A DNA stretch of 5,620 nucleotides from Alphaproteobacteria bacterium. GTDB taxonomy: Bacteria; Pseudomonadota; Alphaproteobacteria; Rhizobiales; Xanthobacteraceae. Positions 1 through 5,584 of the stretch are shown here, in pieces (the first letter of the stretch is position 1; each line of letters begins with the position of its first letter). Made by a program: the position numbers and the translations under genes. The stretch lies in contig VAZL01000406.1 of the NCBI GenBank assembly GCA_005883445.1, forward strand, positions 1 to 5,620. Reading direction: 5' to 3'. The notes beneath the pieces are model-generated. The model ran no database searches. It was not told the origin of the DNA and saw only the letters and a program-made list of their open reading frames with translations.

Positions 1-661
1 CAGCATCCGCGCAAGTGCCGATGTCGCCGTTCACCGCGACCGGAATTGAAACGCTGTCCTTGACGGCGCGCACCGCCACCCAATCGGCGCGGCCGTTGTA
101 AAACTGGCAGCGCGTTCGCCCGTGCACGGTGATCAGACGCACGCCCGCGTCTTGCGCACGGCGCGCGAGCTCGGGCGCATTGATGGTGCGATCGTCCCAC
201 CCCAGCCGCATCTTCAGCGTTACCGGCACGCACACCGCGGCGATGGTGGCATCGATCAATGACAGGGCGTGGTCGAGATCGCGCATCAGCGCGGAGCCCG
301 ATTGCCCGCCGGTCACGTGCCGCGCCGGACAGCCCATATTGATGTCGATGATGGCAGCGCCGCAGGCCTCGGCGATACGCGCGGCCTCCCCCATCCAGCG
401 CGCCTCGCAGCCGGCCAACTGCACCACGTGTGTGCGCAAACCTCGGCCCTCAACGCGCAGCCGCGCGTCGGGGCGGCCCTCGGCGAGCGCCGCACTCGCC
501 GTCATTTCGGAGACCACCAAGCCCGCCCCAAGGTCAGCCGCGAGGCGCCGAAACGGGGCGTCGGTTACTCCCGACATCGGCGCCAAAATCACCGGGTTCG
601 GCAGCGTGATATTGCCGATGACGACCGGCCGGAGGCGGGAAAAAGGCACCACTGGAGGCAC
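1..661 (-). CDS. dusB: tRNA-dihydrouridine synthase DusB (5' part, runs off left edge)
   Basis: Flavoenzyme that reduces uridine to dihydrouridine in the tRNA D-loop, using FMN and NADPH. The 220 visible codons cover most of the TIM-barrel domain of a protein usually about 330-350 residues long; the C-terminal helical domain lies outside the window. Visible motifs: FMN-site APMSGVTDAPFRR (27-39), ASAAL (55-59), VQLAG (80-84), the DINMGCP motif with catalytic Cys111 (106-112), GGQSGSALM (118-126), LKMRLGWDD with conserved Lys150 (149-157), ITVHGRTR with His180 (177-184) and VNGDI (210-214). The start is GTG at 661-659, directly after an in-frame TAA and six bases after an AAGGA ribosome site; in-frame GTGs at 652 and 649 are less well placed. 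It is divergent from ispDF. In many Rhizobiales dusB precedes ntrBC, but that side is not visible. The frame is intact and the family assignment is secure. Confidence 0.95.
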   Translation of the reverse strand, partial: MPPVVPFSRLRPVVIGNITLPNPVILAPMSGVTDAPFRRLAADLGAGLVVSEMTASAALAEGRPDARLRVEGRGLRTHVVQLAGCEARWMGEAARIAEACGAAIIDINMGCPARHVTGGQSGSALMRDLDHALSLIDATIAAVCVPVTLKMRLGWDDRTINAPELARRAQDAGVRLITVHGRTRCQFYNGRADWVAVRAVKDSVSIPVAVNGDIGTCADA

Positions 662-855
662 TTAGCGTCCTTGCACACGAATTAGGCGTTATTTTCGAGC
701 TGCATAGAGTTTAGCCAATCCGGGTAAATGCGCAAGTGCTGCACTGCAAAAATCCCCATCTTGATCCGGGCGGCGCGCGGTCGAATGAAATGGAGTTTGC
801 GGCCCGGCCGGGACGCGCTAAGCCAAGATGCGACGTCGTTTTTCGGATCGAGCGG
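662..855. other. Divergent spacer between dusB and ispDF (promoter region)
   Basis: This 194-base spacer must hold start signals for two divergent genes. On the plus strand TTGATC (761-766) and AATGAA (784-789) are 17 bases apart, a poor sigma70-like match that could serve ispDF. On the minus strand TTGGCT (718-713) and AAAATA (695-690), also 17 bases apart, could serve dusB. Both are weak and offered only as candidates. The ispDF frame stays open upstream to 736, but the extra residues resemble nothing in the IspD family. A palindrome CCCGGCCGGG sits at 803-812. Confidence 0.4.
668..672 (-). promoter_or_regulatory. Shine-Dalgarno site of dusB
   Basis: On the minus strand AAGGA is followed by six bases and then GTG at 661. 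The stop codon TAA at 664-662 lies in frame immediately before this GTG, so no longer reading frame is possible. This spacing favours the 661 start over the two in-frame GTG codons further in (652, 649). Confidence 0.6.
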
Positions 856-2037
856 ATGGCAGGGAAGGTCGCAGCCGTGGTCGTGGCAGCGGGCCGCGGG
901 TTGCGCGCGGGCGGGGATTTGCCCAAGCAATACCGCCATGTCCTAGGCGAGCCGGTGATCCGCTCGAGCCTCGCCCTCTTCGCTCGGCATGATGCGATCT
1001 CCTTCGTGCAGCCGGTGATCCATCCCGATGACGCCGCCCTGTTCCAGGCGGCGAGCGTCGGCCTCGATCTGTTGCCGCCGGTGGACGGGGGAGCATTGCG
1101 GCAAGCCTCCGTGCGTGCCGGCCTCGAGGCATTGCAGGCTCACGCTCCCGACCTCGTGCTGGTGCACGATGCGGCCCGGCCGTTCGCGTCCCCTGCCCTC
1201 GTTACGCGGGCGATCGCCGCCGCACGCGCGAGTCGCGCGGCCGTCCCCGTCATCGGCGTGGCTGACACCGTCAAAACCGTCGATGCAACAGGCTGCGTGA
1301 CCGACACGATCGACCGGGCGCGCGTGCGCTTGGTGCAGACCCCGCAAGCTTTCGGTTTTGCCGCCCTGCTGGAGGCGCATCGCCGGGCGAAAGCAGCGGG
1401 TCGCGACGATTTCAGCGATGACGCCGCGCTCGCCGAATGGACAGGCGTCAAGGTCGGCACGTTCGAGGGTGAAGCCGCAAACGTCAAGCTCACCACGGAC
1501 GACGATTTCGTCCGTGCCGAGACCACCAGGCTCGCAGCCTTGGGCGATGTGCGCACCGGTTTCGGCTTCGATGTTCACCAATTCGGGGAAGGCGATCATG
1601 TCGTGCTCGGCGGGGTGCGCATCTCCCATCGGCGTGGGCTGTCCGGACATTCCGACGCCGACGTTGTTCTTCACGCCCTCGTGGACGCCATCCTCGGAGC
1701 GCTCGCCGACGGCGACATCGGCGTGCATTTCCCTCCGACCGATCCGCAGTGGCGCGGCGCCTCCTCCGATCGGTTCTTGGCCTTCGCGGTCGAGCGCGTG
1801 CGCGCGCGGGATGGGCGCATCGCCCATCTCGACGTCACCATCGTGTGCGAGGCGCCGCGCATCGGCCCTCACCGCGACGCGATGCGTGCCCGCATCGCTG
1901 AGATCGCCGGCATTGCGATCGAGCGTGTCGGCGTGAAGGCGACCACGAGTGAAAAAATGGGATTTACCGGCCGCGGTGAAGGCCTGGCGGCGTTCGCCAA
2001 CGCGACCGTGCGACTGCCGTGGAGAGAGCGGCTCTAA
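856..2037 (+). CDS. ispDF: Bifunctional IspDF: 2-C-methyl-D-erythritol 4-phosphate cytidylyltransferase / MEcPP synthase
   Basis: Catalyses two non-consecutive steps of the MEP pathway: CTP-dependent formation of CDP-methylerythritol (IspD) and cyclisation to 2-C-methyl-D-erythritol 2,4-cyclodiphosphate (IspF). The 393 residues match the usual length of alphaproteobacterial fusions. IspD, about 4-230: nucleotide loop VVAAGRGLRAGG (9-20), PKQY with Lys24 (23-26), HDAARPF (104-110), VQTPQAF (160-166) and NVKLTTDDD with Lys211 (209-217). IspF, about 234-393: metal ligands Asp239 and His241 in FDVHQF, GHSDADVVLHAL with His265 and metal ligand His273, DIGVHFPPTD, and C-terminal KATTSEKMGFTGRGEG. 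ATG 856 is chosen because it puts the cytidylyltransferase loop at the normal distance from the N-terminus; the ribosome site is weak (GGA at 845-847). Likely co-transcribed with the next gene, which starts directly after its TAA. Confidence 0.97.
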   Translation: MAGKVAAVVVAAGRGLRAGGDLPKQYRHVLGEPVIRSSLALFARHDAISFVQPVIHPDDAALFQAASVGLDLLPPVDGGALRQASVRAGLEALQAHAPDLVLVHDAARPFASPALVTRAIAAARASRAAVPVIGVADTVKTVDATGCVTDTIDRARVRLVQTPQAFGFAALLEAHRRAKAAGRDDFSDDAALAEWTGVKVGTFEGEAANVKLTTDDDFVRAETTRLAALGDVRTGFGFDVHQFGEGDHVVLGGVRISHRRGLSGHSDADVVLHALVDAILGALADGDIGVHFPPTDPQWRGASSDRFLAFAVERVRARDGRIAHLDVTIVCEAPRIGPHRDAMRARIAEIAGIAIERVGVKATTSEKMGFTGRGEGLAAFANATVRLPWRERL

Positions 2038-2562
2038 ATGGCGGATCAGGAGCTGAGTGAAGCGGCGCGCGCGCTGCTCGACCTCTGTCGCGGCAAGAGA
2101 CTCACGCTCGCCGCGGCGGAATCGTGCACCGGCGGCCTCCTGGCGGCGACGCTGACCGAGATACCGGGCTCGTCTGACGTGTTCGAGCGCGGCTTCGTCA
2201 CTTATAGCAACGAAGCCAAACGCGCCATGCTCGGCGTTACGCCGATGACGCTGGCGGGGCATGGCGCGGTGAGTCGCGAGACCGCCGAAGCCATGGCGAC
2301 GGGGGTGCTCGCGCATGCGCCGGTCGATCTTGCGGTATCGATCACCGGGATCGCCGGACCGGGCGGCGCGGTACCCGGCAAGCCGGTCGGGCTCGTGTAT
2401 CTCGCCGCCGCCTCGCGCAGCGGCCGACTGATTGCGCACGAGCGCCAATACGGCGACATCGGACGCGCCCAAGTGCGCCGCGCCTGCGTCATCGAGGCGC
2501 TGGCAATGCTGGGCGAACTCGCCGCGAGCGAACGGGCCAAGCCGCCAAGCGCGTCAGGCTGA
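2038..2562 (+). CDS. pncC: CinA-family nicotinamide-nucleotide amidohydrolase (stand-alone C-terminal domain, PncC type)
   Basis: Members of this family deamidate nicotinamide mononucleotide to nicotinate mononucleotide, returning NMN (for instance from DNA ligase) to NAD synthesis. The 174-residue protein is only the amidase domain; the N-terminal molybdopterin-binding-like domain of full CinA is absent, as in many proteobacteria. Conserved segments: AAAESCTGGLLA (25-36), IPGSSDVFERGFVTYSN (42-58) followed by Lys61, GAVSRETAEAMA (76-87), and SITGIAGPGGAVPGKPVG (101-118). The ATG abuts the TAA of ispDF with zero spacing, and a GGAGA ribosome site lies inside the end of ispDF (2021-2025), so the two are probably translationally linked. 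The competence/damage-inducible label of the family is historical. The family is certain; the substrate is inferred from it. Confidence 0.93.
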   Translation: MADQELSEAARALLDLCRGKRLTLAAAESCTGGLLAATLTEIPGSSDVFERGFVTYSNEAKRAMLGVTPMTLAGHGAVSRETAEAMATGVLAHAPVDLAVSITGIAGPGGAVPGKPVGLVYLAAASRSGRLIAHERQYGDIGRAQVRRACVIEALAMLGELAASERAKPPSASG

Positions 2563-2634
2563 AATGCGTTCGTGCGGGCTAAACTGCGCGGCAATCGGCG
2601 TCCAAGCCTTTCCACAGAAGGCCACATTGGCCAC

Positions 2635-3087
2635 TCACCGTGCGTAGACTATGTCGGCCCGCCGCTCGAAGGCCGCGGCAAAGCGGCGGAAGGCGGCGTC
2701 GAACATCGCGCCCATCAGCAGGCTCAGCGTCCGGCTCTTGAACTCATACGAAATGAAAAATTCCACCCGGCAGGTTTGCTCGCCGGTTGGGTGAAAGATC
2801 CAGCGGTTTTCGAGCCTGCTGAAGGGGCCTTGGAGATACTCGACCAGGATGTGCAAGTTTGGCCGGTCGAGCGTGACCCGGCTGGTGAAGGTCTCGCGAA
2901 CGAACTTATAGGCAACCGTCATGTCGGCGACGAGGACCTCGACGCCTTCCGGCTCGGGGATACGCTGGCGGACCTTGAGCGAGCGGCACAGCGGCACGAA
3001 TTCCGGATAGCGCTCCACGTCGGCCACGAGATCGAACATGTGAGCGGCGGAGTGCCGCACCCGGCGCGTGGTAGAGAATTCGGGCAT
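2635..3087 (-). CDS. COQ10/RatA-family START-domain protein (probable ubiquinone-binding protein)
   Basis: A 150-residue polyketide-cyclase/START-like protein. Alphaproteobacterial members are related to mitochondrial Coq10, which binds ubiquinone and supports respiration. Databases often name them RatA-family toxin after an E. coli protein reported to affect 70S ribosome assembly; nothing here shows a toxin-antitoxin pair. Visible motifs: N-terminal strand FSTTRRVRHSA (4-14), the hallmark VADVERYPEFVPLC (21-34), mid-protein strands with FTSRVTLDRP, ENRWIFHPTGEQTCRVEFFISYEF split over two strands, and a long C-terminal helix ending AAFERRADIVYAR that would close the lipid cavity. ATG 3087 matches the family N-terminus. 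Its AAGGAG ribosome site (3096-3091) is only three bases away, which is tight. It lies 126 bases downstream of lipA on the same strand, probably in one operon, and converges with cinA. Confidence 0.9.
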   Translation of the reverse strand: MPEFSTTRRVRHSAAHMFDLVADVERYPEFVPLCRSLKVRQRIPEPEGVEVLVADMTVAYKFVRETFTSRVTLDRPNLHILVEYLQGPFSRLENRWIFHPTGEQTCRVEFFISYEFKSRTLSLLMGAMFDAAFRRFAAAFERRADIVYAR

Positions 3088-3213
3088 CAACTCCTTCCCG
3101 ACATTGCGAGGAACGGGATCAAGGGCAGCCCCAATCGTGCGGCCGGGCGCCGCGTCAATATCGCCTTACCCGCGCCGGCGCAGCCGACGGCCGTCACGCG
3201 GCGCATTGATCCG

Positions 3214-4167
3214 TCAGGTGCGCGCGAGCTTGGCATCGCGAGCCGCCTTGAGCCGCGCGAAATCCTCGCCCGCATGGTGCGAGGAGCGCGTGAGCGGCGA
3301 GGAGGAGACCATCAGAAACCCCTTGGCGTAGGCGATGGTCTCGTAGGCCTTGAACTCTTCGGGCGGCACGAAGCGCACGACCGGATGGTGCTTGCGGGTC
3401 GGCTGCAGGTACTGGCCGATGGTGAGGAAGTCGACGTCGGCGGCGCGCAGGTCGTCCATGAGCTGGAGAATTTCATTCCGCTCCTCGCCGAGCCCGACCA
3501 TGATGCCGGACTTGCTGAACATCGCGGGGTCGAGCTCCTTGATCCGCTGCAGCAGGCGGATCGAGGCGAAGTAACGCGCGCCGGGTCGCACGGTGAGATA
3601 CTTCGAAGGCACGGTCTCGAGGTTGTGGTTGAACACGTCGGGCCTTGCCGCCGCCACCGTCTCGACCGCGCCTTCCTTGCGCAGAAAATCGGGCGTGAGC
3701 ACTTCGATCGTCGTGATTGGACAGCGCGCGCGGATCGCGCGAATGACCGCGGCAAAGTGGGCGGCGCCGCCGTCATCGAGATCGTCGCGATCGACCGAAG
3801 TCACGACCACATGCTTGAGGCCGAGCTTTGCCGTCGCTTCGGCGACCCGTCCGGGCTCGGCGCCATCGAGCGGGCCAGGCAAGCCGGTTTTGACGTTGCA
3901 GAAAGCGCAGGCGCGCGTGCAGATATCGCCCATCAACATGAAGGTCGCGTGCTTCTTGTCCCAGCACTCGCCGATATTGGGGCACCCGGCTTCCTCGCAG
4001 ACGGTATGCAAGCCGTTCGCACGCACGATCGCGCGCGTCTCGCCGTAGCCTCTGGAAACCGGCGCTTTGACCCTGATCCAATCGGGCTTTTTCAACGCAG
4101 GTGCGTCCGGCCGATGCGCCTTCTCCGGATGGCGCGCTCTGCTGCTGGCGTCGAGAACGACGGTCAT
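3214..4167 (-). CDS. lipA: Lipoyl synthase LipA
   Basis: Radical-SAM enzyme that inserts two sulfur atoms into octanoyl groups carried by E2/H-proteins, making the lipoyl cofactor of pyruvate and 2-oxoglutarate dehydrogenases and glycine cleavage. The 317 residues are a normal length. Auxiliary [4Fe-4S] cluster ligands are Cys57, Cys62 and Cys68 in CEEAGCPNIGEC; the radical-SAM CxxxCxxC is Cys83, Cys87 and Cys90 in CTRACAFC. Downstream are VVTSVDRDDLDDGGA, NHNLETV, SGIMVGLGEE, IGQYLQPT and the C-terminal RSSHHAGE, whose serine (Ser296 by alignment from memory) caps the auxiliary cluster. ATG 4167 has GGAG (4176-4173) five bases upstream. In many relatives lipA lies downstream of the pyruvate dehydrogenase and lpd genes; here the upstream side holds a divergent small gene instead. 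The assignment is secure. Confidence 0.97.
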   Translation of the reverse strand: MTVVLDASSRARHPEKAHRPDAPALKKPDWIRVKAPVSRGYGETRAIVRANGLHTVCEEAGCPNIGECWDKKHATFMLMGDICTRACAFCNVKTGLPGPLDGAEPGRVAEATAKLGLKHVVVTSVDRDDLDDGGAAHFAAVIRAIRARCPITTIEVLTPDFLRKEGAVETVAAARPDVFNHNLETVPSKYLTVRPGARYFASIRLLQRIKELDPAMFSKSGIMVGLGEERNEILQLMDDLRAADVDFLTIGQYLQPTRKHHPVVRFVPPEEFKAYETIAYAKGFLMVSSSPLTRSSHHAGEDFARLKAARDAKLART

Positions 4168-4425
4168 GGAAGCTCCGGAACTTACTTACGGATCGGCCGC
4201 ATCCGACGCAAGCGGCATCAATGCCTGCAAGGGCGCCGGGATTGGCGGCCGCTTCCGGCGAGATGCGCCGGTGCTGGTTGTGCCGCAATAGCCCTGAACT
4301 ATGCGACGGCACGCAGCGCACAAGAATTTGCAGTGGCGACACACAGTTGTGATGACCGTCGGCTGGCCCATGGAGGCGGCCGAGGCCATATTTGCGGCCG
4401 ACGTAGGGACTCGATGGAGGACTCA
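4168..4425. other. Divergent spacer between lipA and the small exported protein gene
   Basis: This 258-base spacer should hold promoters for both directions. On the minus strand TTGTGC (4323-4318) and TAGTTC (4301-4296) are separated by 16 bases, a weak candidate for lipA that would give a leader of roughly 120 bases. On the plus strand nothing better than TTGCAG (4328-4333) was seen, without a matching -10 box. A minus-strand frame of 67 codons (4389-4186) carries four cysteines spaced C-x2-C-x3-C-x2-C but has no ribosome site, so it is not called a gene. Confidence 0.35.
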
Positions 4426-4428
4426 ATG
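4407..4428 (+). repeat. Tandem 12-base duplication spanning ribosome site and start codon
   Basis: GGACTCGATG at 4407-4416 recurs as GGACTCAATG at 4419-4428, nine of ten bases identical with a 12-base period. Each copy has G-rich bases, a five-base spacer and an ATG. Both ATGs (4414, 4426) are in the same frame. The second has the stronger ribosome site, GGAGG (4416-4420), which overlaps the first ATG. Confidence 0.7.
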
Positions 4429-4749
4429 CCGGCCGCCAACATCAACAGGACAGCACTCTCGCTGGGATTAATCGCCTCGGCGTTGGGTCTGGGATTGCTC
4501 GTCACCTCGCCCGCCGATGCGCGGACCAGGTACCTCCCCCAGCGCACACACGGGCAGCAGGTCCCCGCCTTCACGCAGTGGTCCTACGGCACGCCGGGGG
4601 TGTACCGGAACACCCCGCCGGGCAATGTGGTCTGTTGGACGACCTGCGGTCACCCCGGATCGATCGTGATGGGCGCCGACCCCGATCCATTCATCCGTCA
4701 GCAGATCCTGCGCGATGCAAGCGGCTTCTTCGGCGGCGGCGGGAGATAA
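4426..4749 (+). CDS. Small exported protein of unknown function
   Basis: I do not recognise a family. The 107-residue product begins with a classic Sec signal peptide: a short polar start with Arg8, a hydrophobic stretch from about residue 10 to 27 rich in Leu, Ala and Gly, and a likely signal peptidase I site after Ala-Asp-Ala (30-32). The mature part of about 75 residues is rich in Pro, Gly, Tyr and Trp, with FTQWSYGTPGVYRNTPPGN in the middle, two cysteines four residues apart (Cys70, Cys74 in CWTTC) that could form a disulfide or bind metal, and a glycine tail GGGGR. It should act in the periplasm. Start ATG 4426 has GGAGG five bases upstream; ATG 4414 in the same frame would add four residues. 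The gene is divergent from lipA and 89 bases before the DUF427 gene. The signal peptide and good ribosome site support a real gene. Confidence 0.75.
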   Translation: MPAANINRTALSLGLIASALGLGLLVTSPADARTRYLPQRTHGQQVPAFTQWSYGTPGVYRNTPPGNVVCWTTCGHPGSIVMGADPDPFIRQQILRDASGFFGGGGR

Positions 4750-4761
4750 AAACGCCCCGTT

Positions 4762-4789
4762 CAGCGGTGCGGGCACCCTGTAGTTTCTC
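4762..4789 (+). terminator. Weak candidate terminator after the exported protein gene
   Basis: CAG and GGTG pair with CACC and CTG (4762-4780, loop CGGG, one bulged C), followed by TAGTTTCTCT. The stem is short and the T-run is interrupted, so it may only attenuate transcription into the next gene. Confidence 0.25.
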
Positions 4790-4838
4790 TCCGAGTGCTC
4801 CGATTGAGTCGAGTTTAGCCGGGACGGAGGATGATCAC

Positions 4839-5120
4839 ATGAAGGCGAGATGGCGCGGTCAGGTCATCGCGGAGAGCGGTCGAACCCTCGAAGTGCAGGG
4901 CTACCGGTATTTCCCGCGGGAATCGGTCCGGATGGATCTGCTGCAGCTGGCTCCAAAGACGACGAGCGATCTGGCCTGCCCGCACGGAGTCCAGTTCTAC
5001 GACGTCACGGCGGACGCCGCACGCAGCGAACGGGCCGCCTGGTCGTACGAGGCGCCGCGCGCCGCGATGAAGCAGGTCGATCACTGGATCGGCTTCTGGA
5101 ACGATGTCGAGATCGAGTGA
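4839..5120 (+). CDS. DUF427 domain-containing protein
   Basis: A 93-residue single-domain protein of the DUF427 family, a small mostly-beta fold that is widespread in actinobacteria, proteobacteria and fungi and has no established function. Family hallmarks in order: the start MKARWRGQVIAES (1-13), YRYFPRESV (22-30), CPHGVQFYDV (47-56) where many relatives have CP-x-KG, AAWSYEAP (66-73), and the end IGFWNDVEIE (84-93). There is no signal peptide or membrane segment, so it is probably cytoplasmic. ATG 4839 has GGAGG (4826-4830) eight bases upstream; the ATG at 4831 meets a stop after three codons. It follows the exported protein gene by 89 bases on the same strand and may share its transcript. 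The family is confident from motif recall, the role unknown. Confidence 0.88.
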   Translation: MKARWRGQVIAESGRTLEVQGYRYFPRESVRMDLLQLAPKTTSDLACPHGVQFYDVTADAARSERAAWSYEAPRAAMKQVDHWIGFWNDVEIE

Positions 5121-5264
5121 GCGGACCAAGCCGACCTTCCTCAGCGAACCGGCGCGGCACTGAAATCGCCGACACATAGTGCTTCAGCGCGAGGTCCCAC
5201 GACCCTCTTGACTCGTGTAACGAGAATCTTCCAGAAAAACGTATTCACCGAAACTACGCCAGCC

Positions 5265-5294
5265 GCCCGGACGGGACACCGCGCCGGGCTTTTT
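5265..5294 (+). terminator. Rho-independent terminator
   Basis: GCCCGG (5265-5270) pairs with CCGGGC (5284-5289). Inside it CGG (5272-5274) pairs with CCG (5279-5281) around a GACA loop, and five T follow at 5290-5294. It lies 144 bases beyond the DUF427 stop and most simply ends the transcript of that gene, leaving a long 3' untranslated stretch. It could instead end a small RNA starting in between. Confidence 0.75.
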
Positions 5295-5366
5295 GTTGCG
5301 CGAAGGCATGTCGCGGCCGCGGCCAGGCGCCAGCGCACCGTCGTGGGGGGGATCGCGATGCAAACC

Positions 5367-5388
5367 GCCGGTTGTAGAAACGACCGGC
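5367..5388. repeat. Stable 9-bp hairpin (inverted repeat)
   Basis: GCCGGTTGT (5367-5375) pairs with ACGACCGGC (5380-5388) with one G-U wobble and an AGAA tetraloop. No T-run follows on either strand, so it is not an ordinary terminator. CCGGCC at its right end (5384-5389) is directly repeated at 5397-5402. Confidence 0.5.
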
Positions 5389-5485
5389 CATTGTTTCCGG
5401 CCTGTTATTTACAATGAAAATACCTACCACAGCGTGTGGACGCGCAAACGACCCGCCGAGGTCCCGGCACTTAAACCTTCCCGTC

Positions 5486-5515
5486 ATGCCCCGCGAGGAC
5501 CCCATGGCGGGCGAT
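5486..5515. repeat. REP-like imperfect palindrome
   Basis: CCCGC (5490-5494) pairs with GCGGG (5507-5511), flanked by an AT pair on each side of a two-by-two mismatch. The outline GTCATgcCCCGCg...gATCC resembles the GTCAT...ATCC intergenic palindromes common in Bradyrhizobium-like genomes. Only this copy is visible, so repetition is inferred. Confidence 0.35.
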
Positions 5516-5523
5516 CCAAAGTC

Positions 5524-5554
5524 GTAGCCCGGATGAACGCCAGCGGAATCCCGG
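5524..5554. repeat. REP-like palindrome of the GTAGCCCGGATG...AATCCCGG type
   Basis: CCCGGAT (5528-5534) faces ATCCCGG (5548-5554), pairing at six of seven positions, with an inner CGC/GCG pair (5538-5545). The arrangement CGTAGCCCGGATG then AGCG then AATCC closely recalls a dispersed intergenic palindrome of Bradyrhizobium and relatives, here slightly degenerate. Identification is from memory. Confidence 0.45.
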
Positions 5555-5584
5555 CACCCGCATTTCGCCATAGCGCGTCCTCAA

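Noticed and set aside
701..718. Possible sigma54 site upstream of dusB (TTGGC...ATGCA on the minus strand)
   Set aside because: The GG and GC elements are 11 bases apart rather than the required 10, and the flanking consensus is poor.
831..843. CGACGTCG followed by TTTTT just before ispDF
   Set aside because: The palindrome has no room for a loop, so it cannot form a terminator hairpin, and it would lie in the ispDF leader.
951..1021. GCCGGTGATCC repeated exactly 60 bases apart inside ispDF
   Set aside because: Both copies encode PVI in conserved IspD sequence; with this base composition an 11-base match is likely chance.
943..2472. A minus-strand open frame of about 509 codons opposite ispDF and cinA
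   Set aside because: It is an antisense shadow of two strongly recognised genes, with no family motifs of its own.
2620..2632. GGCCA-cat-TGGCC hairpin between the convergent cinA and ratA genes
   Set aside because: Only five base pairs and no T-run on either strand, so it is not supportable as a terminator.
3139..3153. GCGGC-cgggc-GCCGC hairpin between lipA and ratA
   Set aside because: A five-pair GC stem in GC-rich DNA with no T-run; not enough to call a terminator or regulator.
2572..4749. A plus-strand open frame of about 725 codons covering the antisense of both ratA and lipA
   Set aside because: It lies opposite two clearly conserved genes and is open because high GC removes stop codons. 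Its sequence resembles no protein; only its last 107 codons (4426-4749) are a plausible gene.
5208..5417. A plus-strand frame of 69 codons at the right end
   Set aside because: It reads straight through the intrinsic terminator and starts inside a dyad without a ribosome site.
5254..5571. A minus-strand frame of 105 codons at the right end
   Set aside because: It runs through the terminator and REP-like palindromes and has a composition typical of spurious frames over repeats; no ribosome site was seen.
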